A DNA stretch of 64,000 nt from Oribacterium sp. NK2B42 (lineage in GTDB: Bacteria > Bacillota > Clostridia > Lachnospirales > Lachnospiraceae), in the NCBI RefSeq assembly GCF_000424445.1, contig NZ_AUJX01000004.1, positions 1 through 64,000 of the forward strand, given 5' to 3'. The number at the start of each line of letters is the position of its first letter. Within the stretch, counting starts at the first letter, position 1. Both the position numbers and the translations under genes were made by a program. The notes under the pieces are model-generated. The model worked only from the letters and a program-made list of their open reading frames with translations. It was not told the DNA's origin and ran no database searches. Positions 44,054-54,556 of the stretch are shown piece after piece.

Positions 44054-44443
44054 TTACTTTCTCTCGTCCAAAACTACTGTAATGTGTGAGTTTCTCTTTA
44101 AAATTCTGTAAGCTCTGCCCTGTGCTCTTGGATGAATTCTCTTCATTGTAGGAGCTGCACCTGCATAGCACTCAGCAACATAAAGATTGTCTCTGTTCAT
44201 GTTGTTGTTATTCTCTGCATTGGCTGCTGCAGACTCAAGAAGCTTCTTAACTAATGTAGAAGCATATCTGGGGTTGTACGAAACAATACCGAGTGCTTCT
44301 TCGAGATTCTTGCCTCTGATGGCATCAAGAACGAAGCATGCCTTCTGAACTGATACTCTTGCATATGAAAGAGTAGCTGAAGGTCTCTTTACAGTATTTG
44401 CATTTCTCTCTCTCTTAATCTGAGATCTATGACCTTTTGACAT
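44054..44443 (-). CDS. rplV: 50S ribosomal protein L22
   Basis: This 129-residue protein has the block RVSVQKACFVLDAIRGKNLE and the C-terminal RIHPRAQGRAYRILKRNSHI, whose extended loop lines the exit tunnel and is a site of macrolide resistance. The N-terminus (about 15 residues) is slightly extended compared with shorter L22 forms. Confidence 0.99.
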   Translation of the reverse strand: MSKGHRSQIKRERNANTVKRPSATLSYARVSVQKACFVLDAIRGKNLEEALGIVSYNPRYASTLVKKLLESAAANAENNNNMNRDNLYVAECYAGAAPTMKRIHPRAQGRAYRILKRNSHITVVLDERK

Positions 44444-44478
44444 TGTTAAAATGTCCTCCTTTCAAATATGCGCGAGAT

Positions 44479-44751
44479 TTAAGCTCTCTTCTCGTTACCG
44501 CTGTGGCCGTGGAAAGTTCTTGTTACAACGAACTCACCAAGCTTATGACCAACCATGTCCTCTGTTACATATACAGGAACGTGCTTTCTTCCATCATGTA
44601 CCGCAATCGTGTGACCAACAAAAGATGGGAAGATTGTGGAACGACGAGACCAAGTCTTGATAACTGACTTGTTTCCGGAAGCGTTCATTGCATCAACTGC
44701 CTTCTTAAGTGAAGCATCGATGAATGGTCCTTTTTTAATTGAACGTGCCAT
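44479..44751 (-). CDS. rpsS: 30S ribosomal protein S19
   Basis: This 90-residue protein begins [20 protein letters not shown], contains [20 protein letters not shown] and ends in the usual [16 protein letters not shown]. It forms a complex with S13 in the head of the small subunit. Confidence 0.99.
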   Translation of the reverse strand: MARSIKKGPFIDASLKKAVDAMNASGNKSVIKTWSRRSTIFPSFVGHTIAVHDGRKHVPVYVTEDMVGHKLGEFVVTRTFHGHSGNEKRA

Positions 44752-44770
44752 ATTTTTCTCTCCTCCTCAA

Positions 44771-45616
44771 TTATTTGATGGCTCTACCATCGCGTCTTCT
44801 GATAATAAGCTTATTAGAAGCCTTCTTCTTGTTACGTGTCTTAAGTCCAAGTGCCGGCTTGCCCCAAGGAGTGCAAGGACCCGGTCTTCCGACTGGAGCT
44901 CTTCCTTCTCCACCACCGTGAGGGTGATCGTTAGGGTTCATAACAGAACCACGAACTGTTGGACGCCATCCCATGTGTCTCTTTCTTCCGGCCTTACCGA
45001 TATTGATGAGGTTGTGATCTCCGTTACCTACAACACCGATTGTTGCACGGCACTCGATAGGAACCATTCTCATCTCGCCTGAAGGAAGTCTGAGTGTTGC
45101 ATACTTTCCTTCTTTTGCCATAAGCTGAGCAGCGTTTCCTGCTGAACGCACCATACGTGCGCCCTTACCGGGAAGAAGCTCGATAGCGTGTACGTTTGTA
45201 CCTACAGGGATCTTTGAAAGAGGAAGGCAGTTACCTACTCTTGCCTCAGCATCAGGACCGCTCATAACCTTCATGCCGTCTGTAAGACCGTTAGGAGCAA
45301 GGATATATGCCTTTGTTCCATCAGCATAGGCGATAAGAGCGATGTTTGCTGTTCTGTTAGGATCATACTCGATTCCGATTACCTTTGCAGGGATACCATC
45401 CTTGCTGTTTCTCTTGAAATCAATGATTCTGTATTTCTGTCTGTTTCCGCCACCCTGATGACGAACAGTGATCTTACCTTGATTGTTTCTGCCGGCATTT
45501 TCCTTAACTGTTGAAAGAAGTGATCTCTCAGGAGTCTTCTTTGTGATCTCGGAAAAGTCTGAACCGGTCATGTTTCTTCTCGAAGGTGTATAAGGTTTAT
45601 ATGTCTTTATACCCAT
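44771..45616 (-). CDS. rplB: 50S ribosomal protein L2
   Basis: This 281-residue protein near the peptidyl transferase centre has [40 protein letters not shown] and the conserved C-terminal [19 protein letters not shown] with the functional histidine. Normal length and position after rplW. Confidence 0.99.
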   Translation of the reverse strand: MGIKTYKPYTPSRRNMTGSDFSEITKKTPERSLLSTVKENAGRNNQGKITVRHQGGGNRQKYRIIDFKRNSKDGIPAKVIGIEYDPNRTANIALIAYADGTKAYILAPNGLTDGMKVMSGPDAEARVGNCLPLSKIPVGTNVHAIELLPGKGARMVRSAGNAAQLMAKEGKYATLRLPSGEMRMVPIECRATIGVVGNGDHNLINIGKAGRKRHMGWRPTVRGSVMNPNDHPHGGGEGRAPVGRPGPCTPWGKPALGLKTRNKKKASNKLIIRRRDGRAIK

Positions 45617-45692
45617 GACTTGTTTTCTCCTTTTATAATGTCACGTATAATAGAGAATTTTTCACGTGACTGTGTCTAATTGTTAATCCTTA

Positions 45693-45992
45693 TCAAAGGC
45701 CCTTGAAAATCTCGATTTCCTTTGAATCTTCTGTAAGTGTAACGATAGCCTTCTTTGTCTTGGCTGTCTTACCGAACTTGAGGCCTCTTCTCTTTGTCTT
45801 GCCGTCAGCGTTCATTGTGTTAACTGCCTTAACCTTTGTTCCTTCGAACATCTTCTCAACGGCTTCCTTAACCTGAGTCTTAGTTACAAGTGGATTAACA
45901 AGGAATGTATACTTCTTGGATGCCATCTCGCCCATTGACTTCTCTGTGATAACCGGGCGAAGAATAACGTCATAATACTTAATGTCTGCCAT
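45693..45992 (-). CDS. rplW: 50S ribosomal protein L23
   Basis: This 99-residue exit-tunnel protein has [20 protein letters not shown] and [18 protein letters not shown]. It overlaps the end of rplD by one base, indicating coupled translation. Docking site for trigger factor. Confidence 0.99.
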   Translation of the reverse strand: MADIKYYDVILRPVITEKSMGEMASKKYTFLVNPLVTKTQVKEAVEKMFEGTKVKAVNTMNADGKTKRRGLKFGKTAKTKKAIVTLTEDSKEIEIFKGL

Positions 45993-46612
45993 TATGCGTA
46001 TACCTCCTGAATCTTTTCAACAGCTGCCTTTGTAGCAACTACTGTCTGATACTTAAGAACGTCATAAACATTGAGCTCGTTTACGCCGGCTGTCTTAACG
46101 TCCTGGATATTTCTTGCTGAAAGAATAACATTCTTGTCATTTGAATCAAGAAGAACGAATGCCTTGTTTACCTTGAAGGCATCAAGCATAGCCTGGAAGT
46201 TCTTTGTCTTAATCTCTGCAAGCTTGATATCGTCAACAATGATAAGCTTGTTCTCAGCTACTGCGTTGGAAAGTGCAGACTTAAGAGCTGCTCTCTTTTC
46301 CTTCTTGTTCATTGTTGTTGTATAGTCACGTGGTGTAGGTGCGAATACTACTCCGCCGCCCTTCCACTGCGGTGCTCTGATAGAACCCTGTCTTGCATGT
46401 CCTGTGCCCTTCTGTCTCCAAGGCTTTCTTCCGCCTCCTGAAACTTCAGAACGAGTTAATGCTTTCTGTGTGCCCTGACGCTTGTTAGCAAGCTGAGCAA
46501 CAACTGCGAGGTGAAGAAGGTGCTCGTTAACCTCAACTCCGAAAACGGAATCATTGAGATCCATCTTGCCAACTTCCTTACCCTGCATATCAAATACTGA
46601 TACGTTAGCCAT
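45992..46612 (-). CDS. rplD: 50S ribosomal protein L4
   Basis: This 206-residue protein has the long loop [20 protein letters not shown] that reaches into the exit tunnel. L4 is the autogenous repressor of the S10 operon in Escherichia coli; the long S10 leader here leaves room for similar control, but that has not been shown for this lineage. Confidence 0.99.
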   Translation of the reverse strand: MANVSVFDMQGKEVGKMDLNDSVFGVEVNEHLLHLAVVAQLANKRQGTQKALTRSEVSGGGRKPWRQKGTGHARQGSIRAPQWKGGGVVFAPTPRDYTTTMNKKEKRAALKSALSNAVAENKLIIVDDIKLAEIKTKNFQAMLDAFKVNKAFVLLDSNDKNVILSARNIQDVKTAGVNELNVYDVLKYQTVVATKAAVEKIQEVYA

Positions 46613-46637
46613 CTATATGTTCCTCCTTTCTTTCGTC

Positions 46638-47267
46638 TCAGGCCTTTACTGCTTCTTTAACAGTAATAAGTGCCTTCTTAGGTCCCGGTACAGCTCCCTT
46701 GATAAGAAGCAGGTTGTTCTCTGCATCAACCTTAACGATTGTAAGGTTCTGTGTTGTAACCTTTACAGCACCCATGTGTGAAGGCATTGCCTTACCAGGA
46801 AGTACTCTTGAAGGTGTTGCAGATGTACCGTTAGAACCCTGGTGACGGTGGAACTTGGAACCGTGACCCATAGGTCCTCTGTGCTGACCATACTTTCTGA
46901 TAGCTGACTCGAATCCCTTACCCTTTGAAATAGCGGTAACGTCTACCTTGTCACCCTCAGCAAAGATGTCTGCCTTAATCTCATCTTTTACATTGTAGTT
47001 CTCAGCATCCTCAAATCTGAACTCTCTGAGGAATCTCTTGCAGGAAACGCCAGCCTTATCGAACTGACCCTTCTGTGGCTTGTTGACAAGCTTCTCTCTC
47101 TTGTCCTGGAAGCCTACCTGTACTGCTGCGTAACCGTCATTCTCTACTGTCTTAACCTGTGTTACAACACAAGGACCAGCCTGAAGTACAGTTACTGGAA
47201 TCAACACGCCATCTTCGTTCCAGATCTGTGTCATTCCTACTTTTGTCGCTAAAATAGCTTTCTTCAT
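46638..47267 (-). CDS. rplC: 50S ribosomal protein L3
   Basis: This 209-residue protein begins [20 protein letters not shown] and has the central block [20 protein letters not shown] that reaches the peptidyl transferase centre. Standard place after rpsJ. Confidence 0.99.
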   Translation of the reverse strand: MKKAILATKVGMTQIWNEDGVLIPVTVLQAGPCVVTQVKTVENDGYAAVQVGFQDKREKLVNKPQKGQFDKAGVSCKRFLREFRFEDAENYNVKDEIKADIFAEGDKVDVTAISKGKGFESAIRKYGQHRGPMGHGSKFHRHQGSNGTSATPSRVLPGKAMPSHMGAVKVTTQNLTIVKVDAENNLLLIKGAVPGPKKALITVKEAVKA

Positions 47268-47319
47268 TGTTTCTCCTTTCTACAGCGGAGCCCGATGTCT
47301 CAGACTCATTCTAGAATCA

Positions 47320-47637
47320 TTACTTGTTCTTCATTTTGATATCAACGTAAACGCCTGCAGGCATCTCGAGTCTCTGAAGAGCATCCATTGTCTTCTGGTT
47401 AGGACTGATTACGTCGATAAGTCTCTTGTGAGTTCTCTGCTCGAACTGCTCACGTGAATCCTTGTACTTATGTACAGCACGAAGGATAGTAACAACTTCC
47501 TTCTTTGTAGGAAGTGGTACCGGTCCGGAAACCTGTGAACCTGTCTTCTTGCAGTTCTCCACAATCTTTGCAGCTGATTCGTCCACAAGTGTGTGGTCAT
47601 AAGCCTTGAGTGTGATTCTCATTACTTGACTTGCCAT
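47320..47637 (-). CDS. rpsJ: 30S ribosomal protein S10
   Basis: This 105-residue protein is the first gene of the S10 operon and also a transcription antitermination factor with NusB. It has [40 protein letters not shown] and [12 protein letters not shown]. The start is the ATG at 47637 behind GGAGGCGAC; a later ATG (MRITLKAYD) is possible. Confidence 0.98.
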   Translation of the reverse strand: MASQVMRITLKAYDHTLVDESAAKIVENCKKTGSQVSGPVPLPTKKEVVTILRAVHKYKDSREQFEQRTHKRLIDVISPNQKTMDALQRLEMPAGVYVDIKMKNK

Positions 47638-47996
47638 AAAAAAAGTCGCCTCCTATCGGTTATTTGACGATAAGTCGGTGACTGTACATTAACTGCATGC
47701 GAAACAATCGTGAGATGAAAGTTTCTCTGCATCAAAATCCATTTGCTGTGTAATGGATTAAATTGTAGTACAGTGACCTGCCGTCAGTTTCTAAACTAGA
47801 CATTCGCTCCATGAAGTTCTCTTATATGCCTTATACTTGGTTGCCGTATCAGCTCTCAGGCGGAACCCGCAGGTTCACTGGATCTTTTCAGATAATGCTG
47901 TACGGATCTTGGCTTTCGTCCATATAAGCAATCTTCATTTCATCGCTATCATGTCACAGCGAATACTAAGATAACACACGCTTTTCTATAATTCAA
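47638..47996 (-). promoter_or_regulatory. S10 operon promoter and long leader
   Basis: TTGAAT (47991-47996), 17 bases, TATCTT (47968-47973). Transcription should start near 47961, giving a leader of about 320 bases. It contains GAACC CGCA GGTTC (about 47866-47879) and a possible long-range pairing of CTGTAC with GTACAG around 47684-47775. The rest of the 656-base gap up to 48293 holds no gene that I recognise. Confidence 0.65.
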
Positions 47997-48238
47997 GCGG
48001 TAATTTCGAAAAAATGTATAAAATCCGATACATTTCCACTGAGCCGTGCGTATCTTTATTAATGTACCGCCGGCAGGTTCACACCCTGCCGTGCGTGTCA
48101 TATATTAACACCGGTGTTCTCTATTTGCAACTATTTTTTTGTTTTCTTTGTTTTTATCTCGTAACATTTATACCCCATCGGTCGGAGCATGAATGGTCAG
48201 TCAGTCGGCTAAACTGTCACTTTCAAATCGCGAATATA

Positions 48239-48272
48239 TCAAAAAAGAAACCCGGGATCACAACCGGGTTTC
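48239..48272 (-). terminator. Terminator of the cell-wall protein gene at 48294
   Basis: GAAACCCGG GATCACAA CCGGGTTTC with TTTTTT on the minus strand, 22 bases after the stop. Confidence 0.9.
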
Positions 48273-48293
48273 TTCTTAAATATAATGTTTATT

Positions 48294-49547
48294 TTAATCT
48301 ATATCATCAATGTCAGGTGAAGTTGCTTCCAATACCGCAAAGCTTCCTTCGATATTTTGCTTAAGGGTTCCGTCTCCGTTAGTTGAAACCTTGTTGCCGT
48401 CTGAATCCTTGAGGTTCTTCTTGTTCTTCTGAACAGAACCGCTGGTTGATATTACGTAATCCTTTCCTTCAACGTTGCAGACCATATACTTGCTGTCGGA
48501 ATCTGCACACTGAAGCTTACCGTTGTAGTAGAGGTAACCGTCCTTTACGCCTGTATATCCTCTTCCGTTTGTCTGTGCATAGAAGGTGATACGGTCGCCA
48601 TCAGCCTCTGTCATGGAGAATCTTCCGGTCTTTACAGAACAGTCAGACTTGCTTGATCCGCAATAGTAATAGTGAGTAGTGCTGTCATTTTCTGTACATC
48701 CGAGCTGCATTCCGTATACCGGATTTCCTTTTTCATTAAACAGATATCTCTTGTTGTTTACTGTACAAACCTGATAAGCATTGCTGTTTCCTGCCGCAAC
48801 ATATCCTGACGGCTTGAAGTAGAAATACTCAACGTCTCCTGTTGCGAGATCCTTATCGAAGGAGCCTGAACCAGATGACTCAAGAGGACCTACTGTTGTG
48901 TACCAGGTTCCGGATATCTGCTGTCCCTGCTTGAAGTTTCCGTCTGTCTTTTCAGCAAAGAACATGTAGCCTGCGATCTCAGGTGATGTATCCTTAACCT
49001 TGGCCCAGCCAAGCTGCATAACACCATTCTCATCAAAACCGTACTTTATACCGTTTATGGTCTTTACGGTAACATTCTCACCTTCAGCAAAATACTTCTG
49101 TGCATTACTTGTGTTAAAGAAGAACCATGCATAGGAGCCTGCGGAAAAATTCGCATTATCCGAATAGTAATATGCGAAATCATCAGGAATAGGAATATAC
49201 TTCCAGCCTGTCACTGCGGCACCTGAGTTAGGATCACAATAATACTTGTACTCATCGATCCATCCGGTCTGCATAACACCGTTTTCATCGAAATAATACT
49301 TATTGCCGTTTACTGTCTGCCAGCCACCCTTACGTAAGGTTCCGTCCTGTGTAGCGTAATACCATATAACAGATCCGCCGTCATTGGCCTTTATCCAAGA
49401 ATTGGTAACAACATTTCCTGTATCCTGAACATATACCTGATCGCCTTTTGCGTTTGTTGTCCAGCCTGCAGCCATAACATGGATGGCAGAAATCGCGGCC
49501 AACACTCCGGTCGTCAATGCAAGTTTTGCAATTTTTCTTCTTAACAT
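48294..49547 (-). CDS. Secreted cell-wall-binding repeat protein
   Basis: This 417-residue protein has a signal peptide (MLRRKIAKLALTTGVLAAIS, cleavage after HVMAAG). Nearly all of the mature part consists of aromatic wall-binding repeats of the CW_binding type: WYYATQDGTLRKGGWQTV, KYYFDENGVMQTGWIDEYK, IKYGFDENGVMQLGWAKV. The start is the ATG at 49547 behind AGGAGGGTG; the longer frame is ignored. No catalytic domain is present, so it is probably a wall-attached surface protein. It resembles the protein at 29582 only in the repeats. Confidence 0.88.
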   Translation of the reverse strand: MLRRKIAKLALTTGVLAAISAIHVMAAGWTTNAKGDQVYVQDTGNVVTNSWIKANDGGSVIWYYATQDGTLRKGGWQTVNGNKYYFDENGVMQTGWIDEYKYYCDPNSGAAVTGWKYIPIPDDFAYYYSDNANFSAGSYAWFFFNTSNAQKYFAEGENVTVKTINGIKYGFDENGVMQLGWAKVKDTSPEIAGYMFFAEKTDGNFKQGQQISGTWYTTVGPLESSGSGSFDKDLATGDVEYFYFKPSGYVAAGNSNAYQVCTVNNKRYLFNEKGNPVYGMQLGCTENDSTTHYYYCGSSKSDCSVKTGRFSMTEADGDRITFYAQTNGRGYTGVKDGYLYYNGKLQCADSDSKYMVCNVEGKDYVISTSGSVQKNKKNLKDSDGNKVSTNGDGTLKQNIEGSFAVLEATSPDIDDID

Positions 49548-49753
49548 ATAACACCCTCCTGATGATCCTCCGAAAGCTGTCTCTTTCAGAGTCATCACTC
49601 TCAAAAACCTGTCTTCTCCACAAGTTATCTTTTCTTGATTTAATAATAGCTTTCAGGGATATTAATTGCAATTTATATTCCATTAATAATCGGCGTGATT
49701 TAATTACGATTATCTTACATCAACAGGTTCCGGGAAGTGCGCATTTACAATAA

Positions 49754-50761
49754 TTATTTCGTATTTCTGACCCACCTGCCTGAGCACCCGCAGGGAAGCA
49801 CCAGTCCGTTTTCGGTCACCGGAAGTCCTACTTCTTCAGAATGTATCTCTCCGCCGAATTTATTTTTAATGATAACTCCCAGCATATAGCTCATAACCGC
49901 AGGCTGAAGTCCGGTGGTGTATGAATTTATAAGGAAGAAAAGGCTCTTGTCGGTAAGAAGCCTGGAAGATAACTCTATAAGCTGATAAACCGCATCCTCT
50001 ATCTTCCATATCTCGCCCTTAGGTCCTCTTCCGTAGGATGGGGGGTCCATAATGATGGCGTCATATTTATTGCCGCGGCGGATTTCTCTTTCAACGAACT
50101 TTGTACAGTCATCAACAAGCCATCTGATGGGGGCCTGTGAGAGTCCCGAGGCATCGGCATTCTCCTTTGCCCACTGAACCATACCCTTTGAGGCATCCAC
50201 ATGGGTAACATGTGCGCCTGCTGCGGCTGCTGCCAATGTTGCTCCCCCTGTGTAGGCAAAGAGATTTAACACCTTTACAGGCTCTTCCGATCCCTGGGCC
50301 TTACGTCTGTTGACTTCACCGAGGATCTCATTGGAAAACCAGTCCCAGTTTGCCGCCTGCTCCGGGAAAAGTCCCGTATGCTTGAAGGCAAAGGGCTTTA
50401 AGTGGAAGGTTAATGTTCTGCTCTTTTCCGGCAGCTTTTCAAGATTTTCATACACCGGTGCCACCGGTCTGTAGGTTTCTTTATTCTTCTCATCAAAATT
50501 TGAAGGGCGCGCTGCGGTTCCTCCCAATACATAGGAGATCTTCCACTGCTTCGGGAGATCAAAGAACTCCCATTCTCCGCCGCCTCTTTCGGAACGATGA
50601 TAGTGCCCATTCAGCTTCTTCCAGTTCGGATTTTTAAAGGGGGTATGCCAGATTACCTGGGGATCGGGTCTCCGAAGGATATACTTACCCCATCTCTCCA
50701 GCTTATCTCCGGAACTTGTATCTATAACTTCATAATCTTTCCAATGATCCGCAATAAACAT
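49754..50761 (-). CDS. Class I SAM-dependent rRNA methyltransferase (RlmI/RlmK-like)
   Basis: This 335-residue protein has the SAM-binding motif LNLFAYTGGATLAAAAAGA, the acidic motif HVDASKGMVQWAKENA and the catalytic IIMDPPSYGRGPKGEIWK, all typical of RlmI-type 23S rRNA cytosine methyltransferases. The N-terminal PUA domain of RlmI is not apparent; instead residues 1-130 form a different lead-in (ADHWKDYEVIDTSSGDKLER). The exact target base is unknown. The start is the ATG at 50761, eight bases after GGAGGT. It lies directly downstream of the acyltransferase gene, so the two are co-transcribed. Confidence 0.88.
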   Translation of the reverse strand: MFIADHWKDYEVIDTSSGDKLERWGKYILRRPDPQVIWHTPFKNPNWKKLNGHYHRSERGGGEWEFFDLPKQWKISYVLGGTAARPSNFDEKNKETYRPVAPVYENLEKLPEKSRTLTFHLKPFAFKHTGLFPEQAANWDWFSNEILGEVNRRKAQGSEEPVKVLNLFAYTGGATLAAAAAGAHVTHVDASKGMVQWAKENADASGLSQAPIRWLVDDCTKFVEREIRRGNKYDAIIMDPPSYGRGPKGEIWKIEDAVYQLIELSSRLLTDKSLFFLINSYTTGLQPAVMSYMLGVIIKNKFGGEIHSEEVGLPVTENGLVLPCGCSGRWVRNTK

Positions 50762-50763
50762 TA

Positions 50764-51957
50764 TCATCTACCTCCACTGAATATCTTCCATATAAAAGGA
50801 GTTTTCCTCCTGAGCATTTTTTTCATCATGTAAGCGGCCGAAACGCAAATGACCGGTGTTACGAGATACATAAGGAGCCTTAAAGCCTGCTCCTCTTTTC
50901 TATGGTAACCAGCGTTCATGTACTCTAACATATATATACCGATTCTGGCAATCGGATAATGTATGGCATATAAAAAGAAGCTGTTCTTCATGAAATCCTT
51001 TGCCGTGGGAAGCCTGAGTGGCAGTATAAACCAGATTCCATAGCAGAGAAGGAGTCTCCGGACCACATTTATCAGCACCTGTCCGCCCGAAGACAGGATG
51101 AGGACAAGCCAATGCTTAGGCCACCGGGATATCAGTACCCCCATCATCTTCGATATCTCACCACCGACATATAAATACTGAAGAATCCCCATTTTATGAA
51201 AATCCACCGGTGCTATAACAAACATCTGCATCCCTACTGTGGTGAAAACCTGGGTGAGCCATGAAGCTGTGATCAAACCCAGTCCGCAGATCTTCTTTCC
51301 TGTGCTCTGGGTCTCAAAGCTTTCTTTAAACCATCTTGCGGTAAGGGCTCCGAAAAAAAAGTAGTACAGGGCATCTTCATTTATCAATGGGAAGTCCACT
51401 CCGTTTACTACCAAAATGGTATATAAAAGCATTGAACCAAAGGTCAGGATTCTGTTTCTTAATAAAATAAAGAACAGTGGTACAAGTACCGTCAGCAATA
51501 TAAGCTGAAAGACATACCAGAACACCGGATTGCAGCTGTATTCAGCCACAGCTCTGTGGAGCCCTGTCAGACTAAACCTTTCCTTCCCCAGAAGCACATA
51601 TATTATATAGTAGAAAATATTCCATGCACCGTAGGGTATCACAAGTGACATGAAGCGTTTTTTCCATTTATTTCCTATATCCTTAAGGTCTTTGAGTCCC
51701 CTGAAAAACAGATAGCCGGAAACCAGGAAAAATCCCGGTACTGCTGCCTGGCCCACAGCATTGGACAAAAAATTCTCAACATGAGCCGGGATTCCCGTCA
51801 GGCCCGAAAGATCAATGTTGTTATAATCTGCCGACTGGATCATGGTGAGGAGTATAGTGTTATCGTCAGCAAAATTTACCGAATGGATAAGCACTACAAG
51901 GATACCCATTATGAATGTATATATGTAAACTTTATTAGAAAAGTAGGTTTTTTCCAA
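50764..51957 (-). CDS. Membrane acyltransferase, acyltransferase_3 family
   Basis: This 397-residue membrane protein has about ten hydrophobic segments, beginning FSNKVYIYTFIMGILVVLIH with the conserved histidine and including GQAAVPGFFLVSGYLFFRGL, typical of acyltransferase_3 (OafA/WecH-like) proteins that acetylate surface sugars. The substrate cannot be told. It starts at a TTG behind GAGGAG. It forms a unit with the methyltransferase gene. Confidence 0.85.
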   Translation of the reverse strand: MEKTYFSNKVYIYTFIMGILVVLIHSVNFADDNTILLTMIQSADYNNIDLSGLTGIPAHVENFLSNAVGQAAVPGFFLVSGYLFFRGLKDLKDIGNKWKKRFMSLVIPYGAWNIFYYIIYVLLGKERFSLTGLHRAVAEYSCNPVFWYVFQLILLTVLVPLFFILLRNRILTFGSMLLYTILVVNGVDFPLINEDALYYFFFGALTARWFKESFETQSTGKKICGLGLITASWLTQVFTTVGMQMFVIAPVDFHKMGILQYLYVGGEISKMMGVLISRWPKHWLVLILSSGGQVLINVVRRLLLCYGIWFILPLRLPTAKDFMKNSFFLYAIHYPIARIGIYMLEYMNAGYHRKEEQALRLLMYLVTPVICVSAAYMMKKMLRRKTPFIWKIFSGGR

Positions 51958-52111
51958 GATTTCTCCTCTATTAACGTGCTTTTGGGAGCTTTAATATCTG
52001 ACATACAGATGCAGATCCAATCGGCTCCTTGTTATAGAAAGCATCACAGTGAATTGTTACAGACCATTCAAATCCGCCTGGCTCCCGGGATTAAAGATAG
52101 TTGATAGTACT

Positions 52112-52140
52112 AAAAAGGGCCGCCCGGGAATGGGCGACCC
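52112..52140 (-). terminator. Terminator of prs
   Basis: On the minus strand GGGTCGCCC ATTCC CGGGCGGCCC (arms pair with one bulge), then TTTTTAG, 69 bases after the prs stop. Confidence 0.85.
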
Positions 52141-52208
52141 TTCATTACTACCGTTAAAGTAAACTAACGAATCATCTGATGCAGGAAATATCAATATTAA
52201 CCATCAGA

Positions 52209-53423
52209 TCAGAGGGGGAGCTCCATCTGCTTATTCACACCTGCACGATGCTCTTTATATGCTGCAACCTTCTGATTGATTCTTGTTGAAGTGTCAAGAA
52301 TCGTTGATATGGACATATCATGATTGAGGCTGTCAATGATAAGCGCGATATACTTTGCCCTATCTACACTGTGATACCATGGCTTTGTGAGAAGCTCAGG
52401 CTGCTGATAAATAAGGTTTGTAGTATAAACACCGTTTAAAGTGCCGCTTGCATAGGCCTGATCAAACTTATTGAAGCCTGAGGTAAAGAGTCCGAAGGTA
52501 CAGCATGCAAATACACGCTTTGCCTTTCTCTCTTTAAGCTCCTTGGCTGTATCGATCAATGATTCACCGGAGGAGATCATATCATCTATGATGAATACGT
52601 CCTTGCCTTCAACATTGGTACCAAGGAACTCGTGGGCAACTATCGGATTACGTCCGTTAACTACCTGTGCGTAATCACGGCGCTTATAGAACATACCCAT
52701 GTCGATTCCCAGAACATTGGCATAGTAGATAGCTCTGCTCATTCCGCCTTCATCCGGGGAAATGATCATCATATGATCCTTGTCGATATCAAGATCATCT
52801 ATACTGTTAAGTATGGATTTTATAAACTGGTAAGAGCAGGAAATGTTATCGAAGCTGTCTCTGGGGATAGCATTCATTACTCTTGGATCATGTGCATCGA
52901 AGGTCAGGAAGTTCTCAACTCCCATCTCATGGAGCTCCTGGAGCATGATAGCACAATCAAGGGATTCACGTCCGTTACGCTTATGCTGACGTGACTCATA
53001 CATAAACGGCATGATAACATTGATCCTCTTTGCCTTTCCTGTGGTGGCAGCTATCACTCTCTTGAGATCCGCATAATGATCGTCCGGTGACATATGGTTT
53101 ACCTGACCGAAAAGACTGTAGGTCTGAGAAAAATTCATAACATCTACCATAAGGTAAAGGTCAACACCTCTGACAGTCTCCAAAACATTGGCTTTCCCCT
53201 CTCCTGAGCCAAATCTAGAAACCTTTGACTTAACAATGTAACTATCCTTCTGATATCCGCTGAAAGCAATGGTTTCCTTATGCTCACTCTCACGCTGTCC
53301 ACGCCATCTTGATAAGTAGCCATCAACAGCCTTTCCAAGTGGCATGATGGAATCAAGCGGCATAAGTGCAAGCGGACCAACAGGAATACGCTCAATAAAC
53401 TCTGAAGTTCTGGAATCTGGCAT
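52209..53423 (-). CDS. prs: Ribose-phosphate pyrophosphokinase (PRPP synthase), long variant
   Basis: This enzyme makes PRPP from ribose 5-phosphate and ATP for nucleotide, histidine and tryptophan synthesis. The PRPP-binding loop is VFIIDDMISSGESLIDTA, and the flexible-loop region and FDAHDPRV block (histidine near the active site) are present. At 404 residues it is about 85 longer than the classical enzyme. The extra residues are mostly at the N-terminus and in the middle (EGKANVLETVRGVDLYLMVD context). This long form is common in Lachnospiraceae. It starts behind GGAGGAG. Confidence 0.93.
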   Translation of the reverse strand: MPDSRTSEFIERIPVGPLALMPLDSIMPLGKAVDGYLSRWRGQRESEHKETIAFSGYQKDSYIVKSKVSRFGSGEGKANVLETVRGVDLYLMVDVMNFSQTYSLFGQVNHMSPDDHYADLKRVIAATTGKAKRINVIMPFMYESRQHKRNGRESLDCAIMLQELHEMGVENFLTFDAHDPRVMNAIPRDSFDNISCSYQFIKSILNSIDDLDIDKDHMMIISPDEGGMSRAIYYANVLGIDMGMFYKRRDYAQVVNGRNPIVAHEFLGTNVEGKDVFIIDDMISSGESLIDTAKELKERKAKRVFACCTFGLFTSGFNKFDQAYASGTLNGVYTTNLIYQQPELLTKPWYHSVDRAKYIALIIDSLNHDMSISTILDTSTRINQKVAAYKEHRAGVNKQMELPL

Positions 53424-53587
53424 TTCTTTTCTCCTCCTAATGAGAACTGTCCCTTAACAAACCTTCAAAAACATGCAAACATTGTTCATATTAACACATG
53501 TCTTTAATATATGTCGGCAAATTATGGATTTTTATACATAACCCCACACATAAACATTAGATAAATTACTTCATGTATCAAAAGCTG

Positions 53588-54556
53588 TCAATACAGTCTT
53601 TGGTCATTACCGTACAGCGGGATGATCAAATAGTCGGAAATTATGCGGGAAGATACCCTTTCCGAGTACGAATCCCTTATGGTATTGAGGCTAAGATTGG
53701 TAGAAATGATGACAGATTTACGAAAAACCATGCGATGATTTAGTACATAAAACAGTTTTGAAGATGTATAGCTGTTATTTAGTTCTGTACCAAGATCATC
53801 TATGACCAGAAGGTCGCAATTGAGGATTGCTTCCTGCATATCCTGCTGCTCCTCATCATCACCCTTCATAGCTTTGGAAAAGCTGTCGAAAAGATCCGTG
53901 CTTGTCAGATATATCACTGAATGGAAGCTGTCCATAAGGGCTTTTGCCACACAGTTTATAAGGAAGGTCTTTCCGGTTCCGGTATTTCCCGTAAACATCA
54001 GGTTTCCATGGTTTTTATCGAAATCCTCCACCCACTGAAGAAGAAGCTTTCTGTTCTCGGCCATATATTCCCGGTTGGTTTTTCCGTCAGCAAGGATAGG
54101 AACTCTGTCGTCATATCTGTTAAGATCGAAATAGTCAAAATTCTGGGTTTTTACTATCTGATCTATATTGGACTGCTGATAGAGATATTTCATCTGCATC
54201 TCTATAAAACAGTGACACTTCTTACCGTTTATAAATCCTGTATCCTTACAGTCAGGACAAAAATACTGCATTTCCAGATAGTCTGCCGGGTAACCATTCT
54301 TTACAAGCACTTCCTTTTTACGGTTTGACGCATCGCTTATGAGAGATTTCAAAACAGCGATTTTTTCTTTCTGACCGTCTCTCATAAGATGGAAGGTCTT
54401 TATAGACTCCGAACGTACAAAATCTTCCAGAGTCTTAAGCTCCGGAAGTTTTTCGTACGCTGTCTTTCGGCGGTTTTCGAGCTTTCTGTTGTTTTCCATC
54501 CGCCGATCGTCATAAACCCGCATTATTTTGTTGTACTGTGCATTAGTTAGTGACAT
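53588..54556 (-). CDS. dnaC: DnaC/DnaI-like helicase loader ATPase
   Basis: This 322-residue AAA+ protein has an N-terminal zinc-like cluster (YFCPDCKDTGFINGKKCHCF), Walker A FTGNTGTGKTFLINCVAKAL and Walker B LLVIDDLGTELNNSY, plus the sensor region VIISTNLSLN. Such proteins load the replicative helicase at oriC or at restart sites. It overlaps the DnaD-like gene by 14 bases, a classic pairing of primosome genes in Firmicutes. Confidence 0.92.
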   Translation of the reverse strand: MSLTNAQYNKIMRVYDDRRMENNRKLENRRKTAYEKLPELKTLEDFVRSESIKTFHLMRDGQKEKIAVLKSLISDASNRKKEVLVKNGYPADYLEMQYFCPDCKDTGFINGKKCHCFIEMQMKYLYQQSNIDQIVKTQNFDYFDLNRYDDRVPILADGKTNREYMAENRKLLLQWVEDFDKNHGNLMFTGNTGTGKTFLINCVAKALMDSFHSVIYLTSTDLFDSFSKAMKGDDEEQQDMQEAILNCDLLVIDDLGTELNNSYTSSKLFYVLNHRMVFRKSVIISTNLSLNTIRDSYSERVSSRIISDYLIIPLYGNDQRLY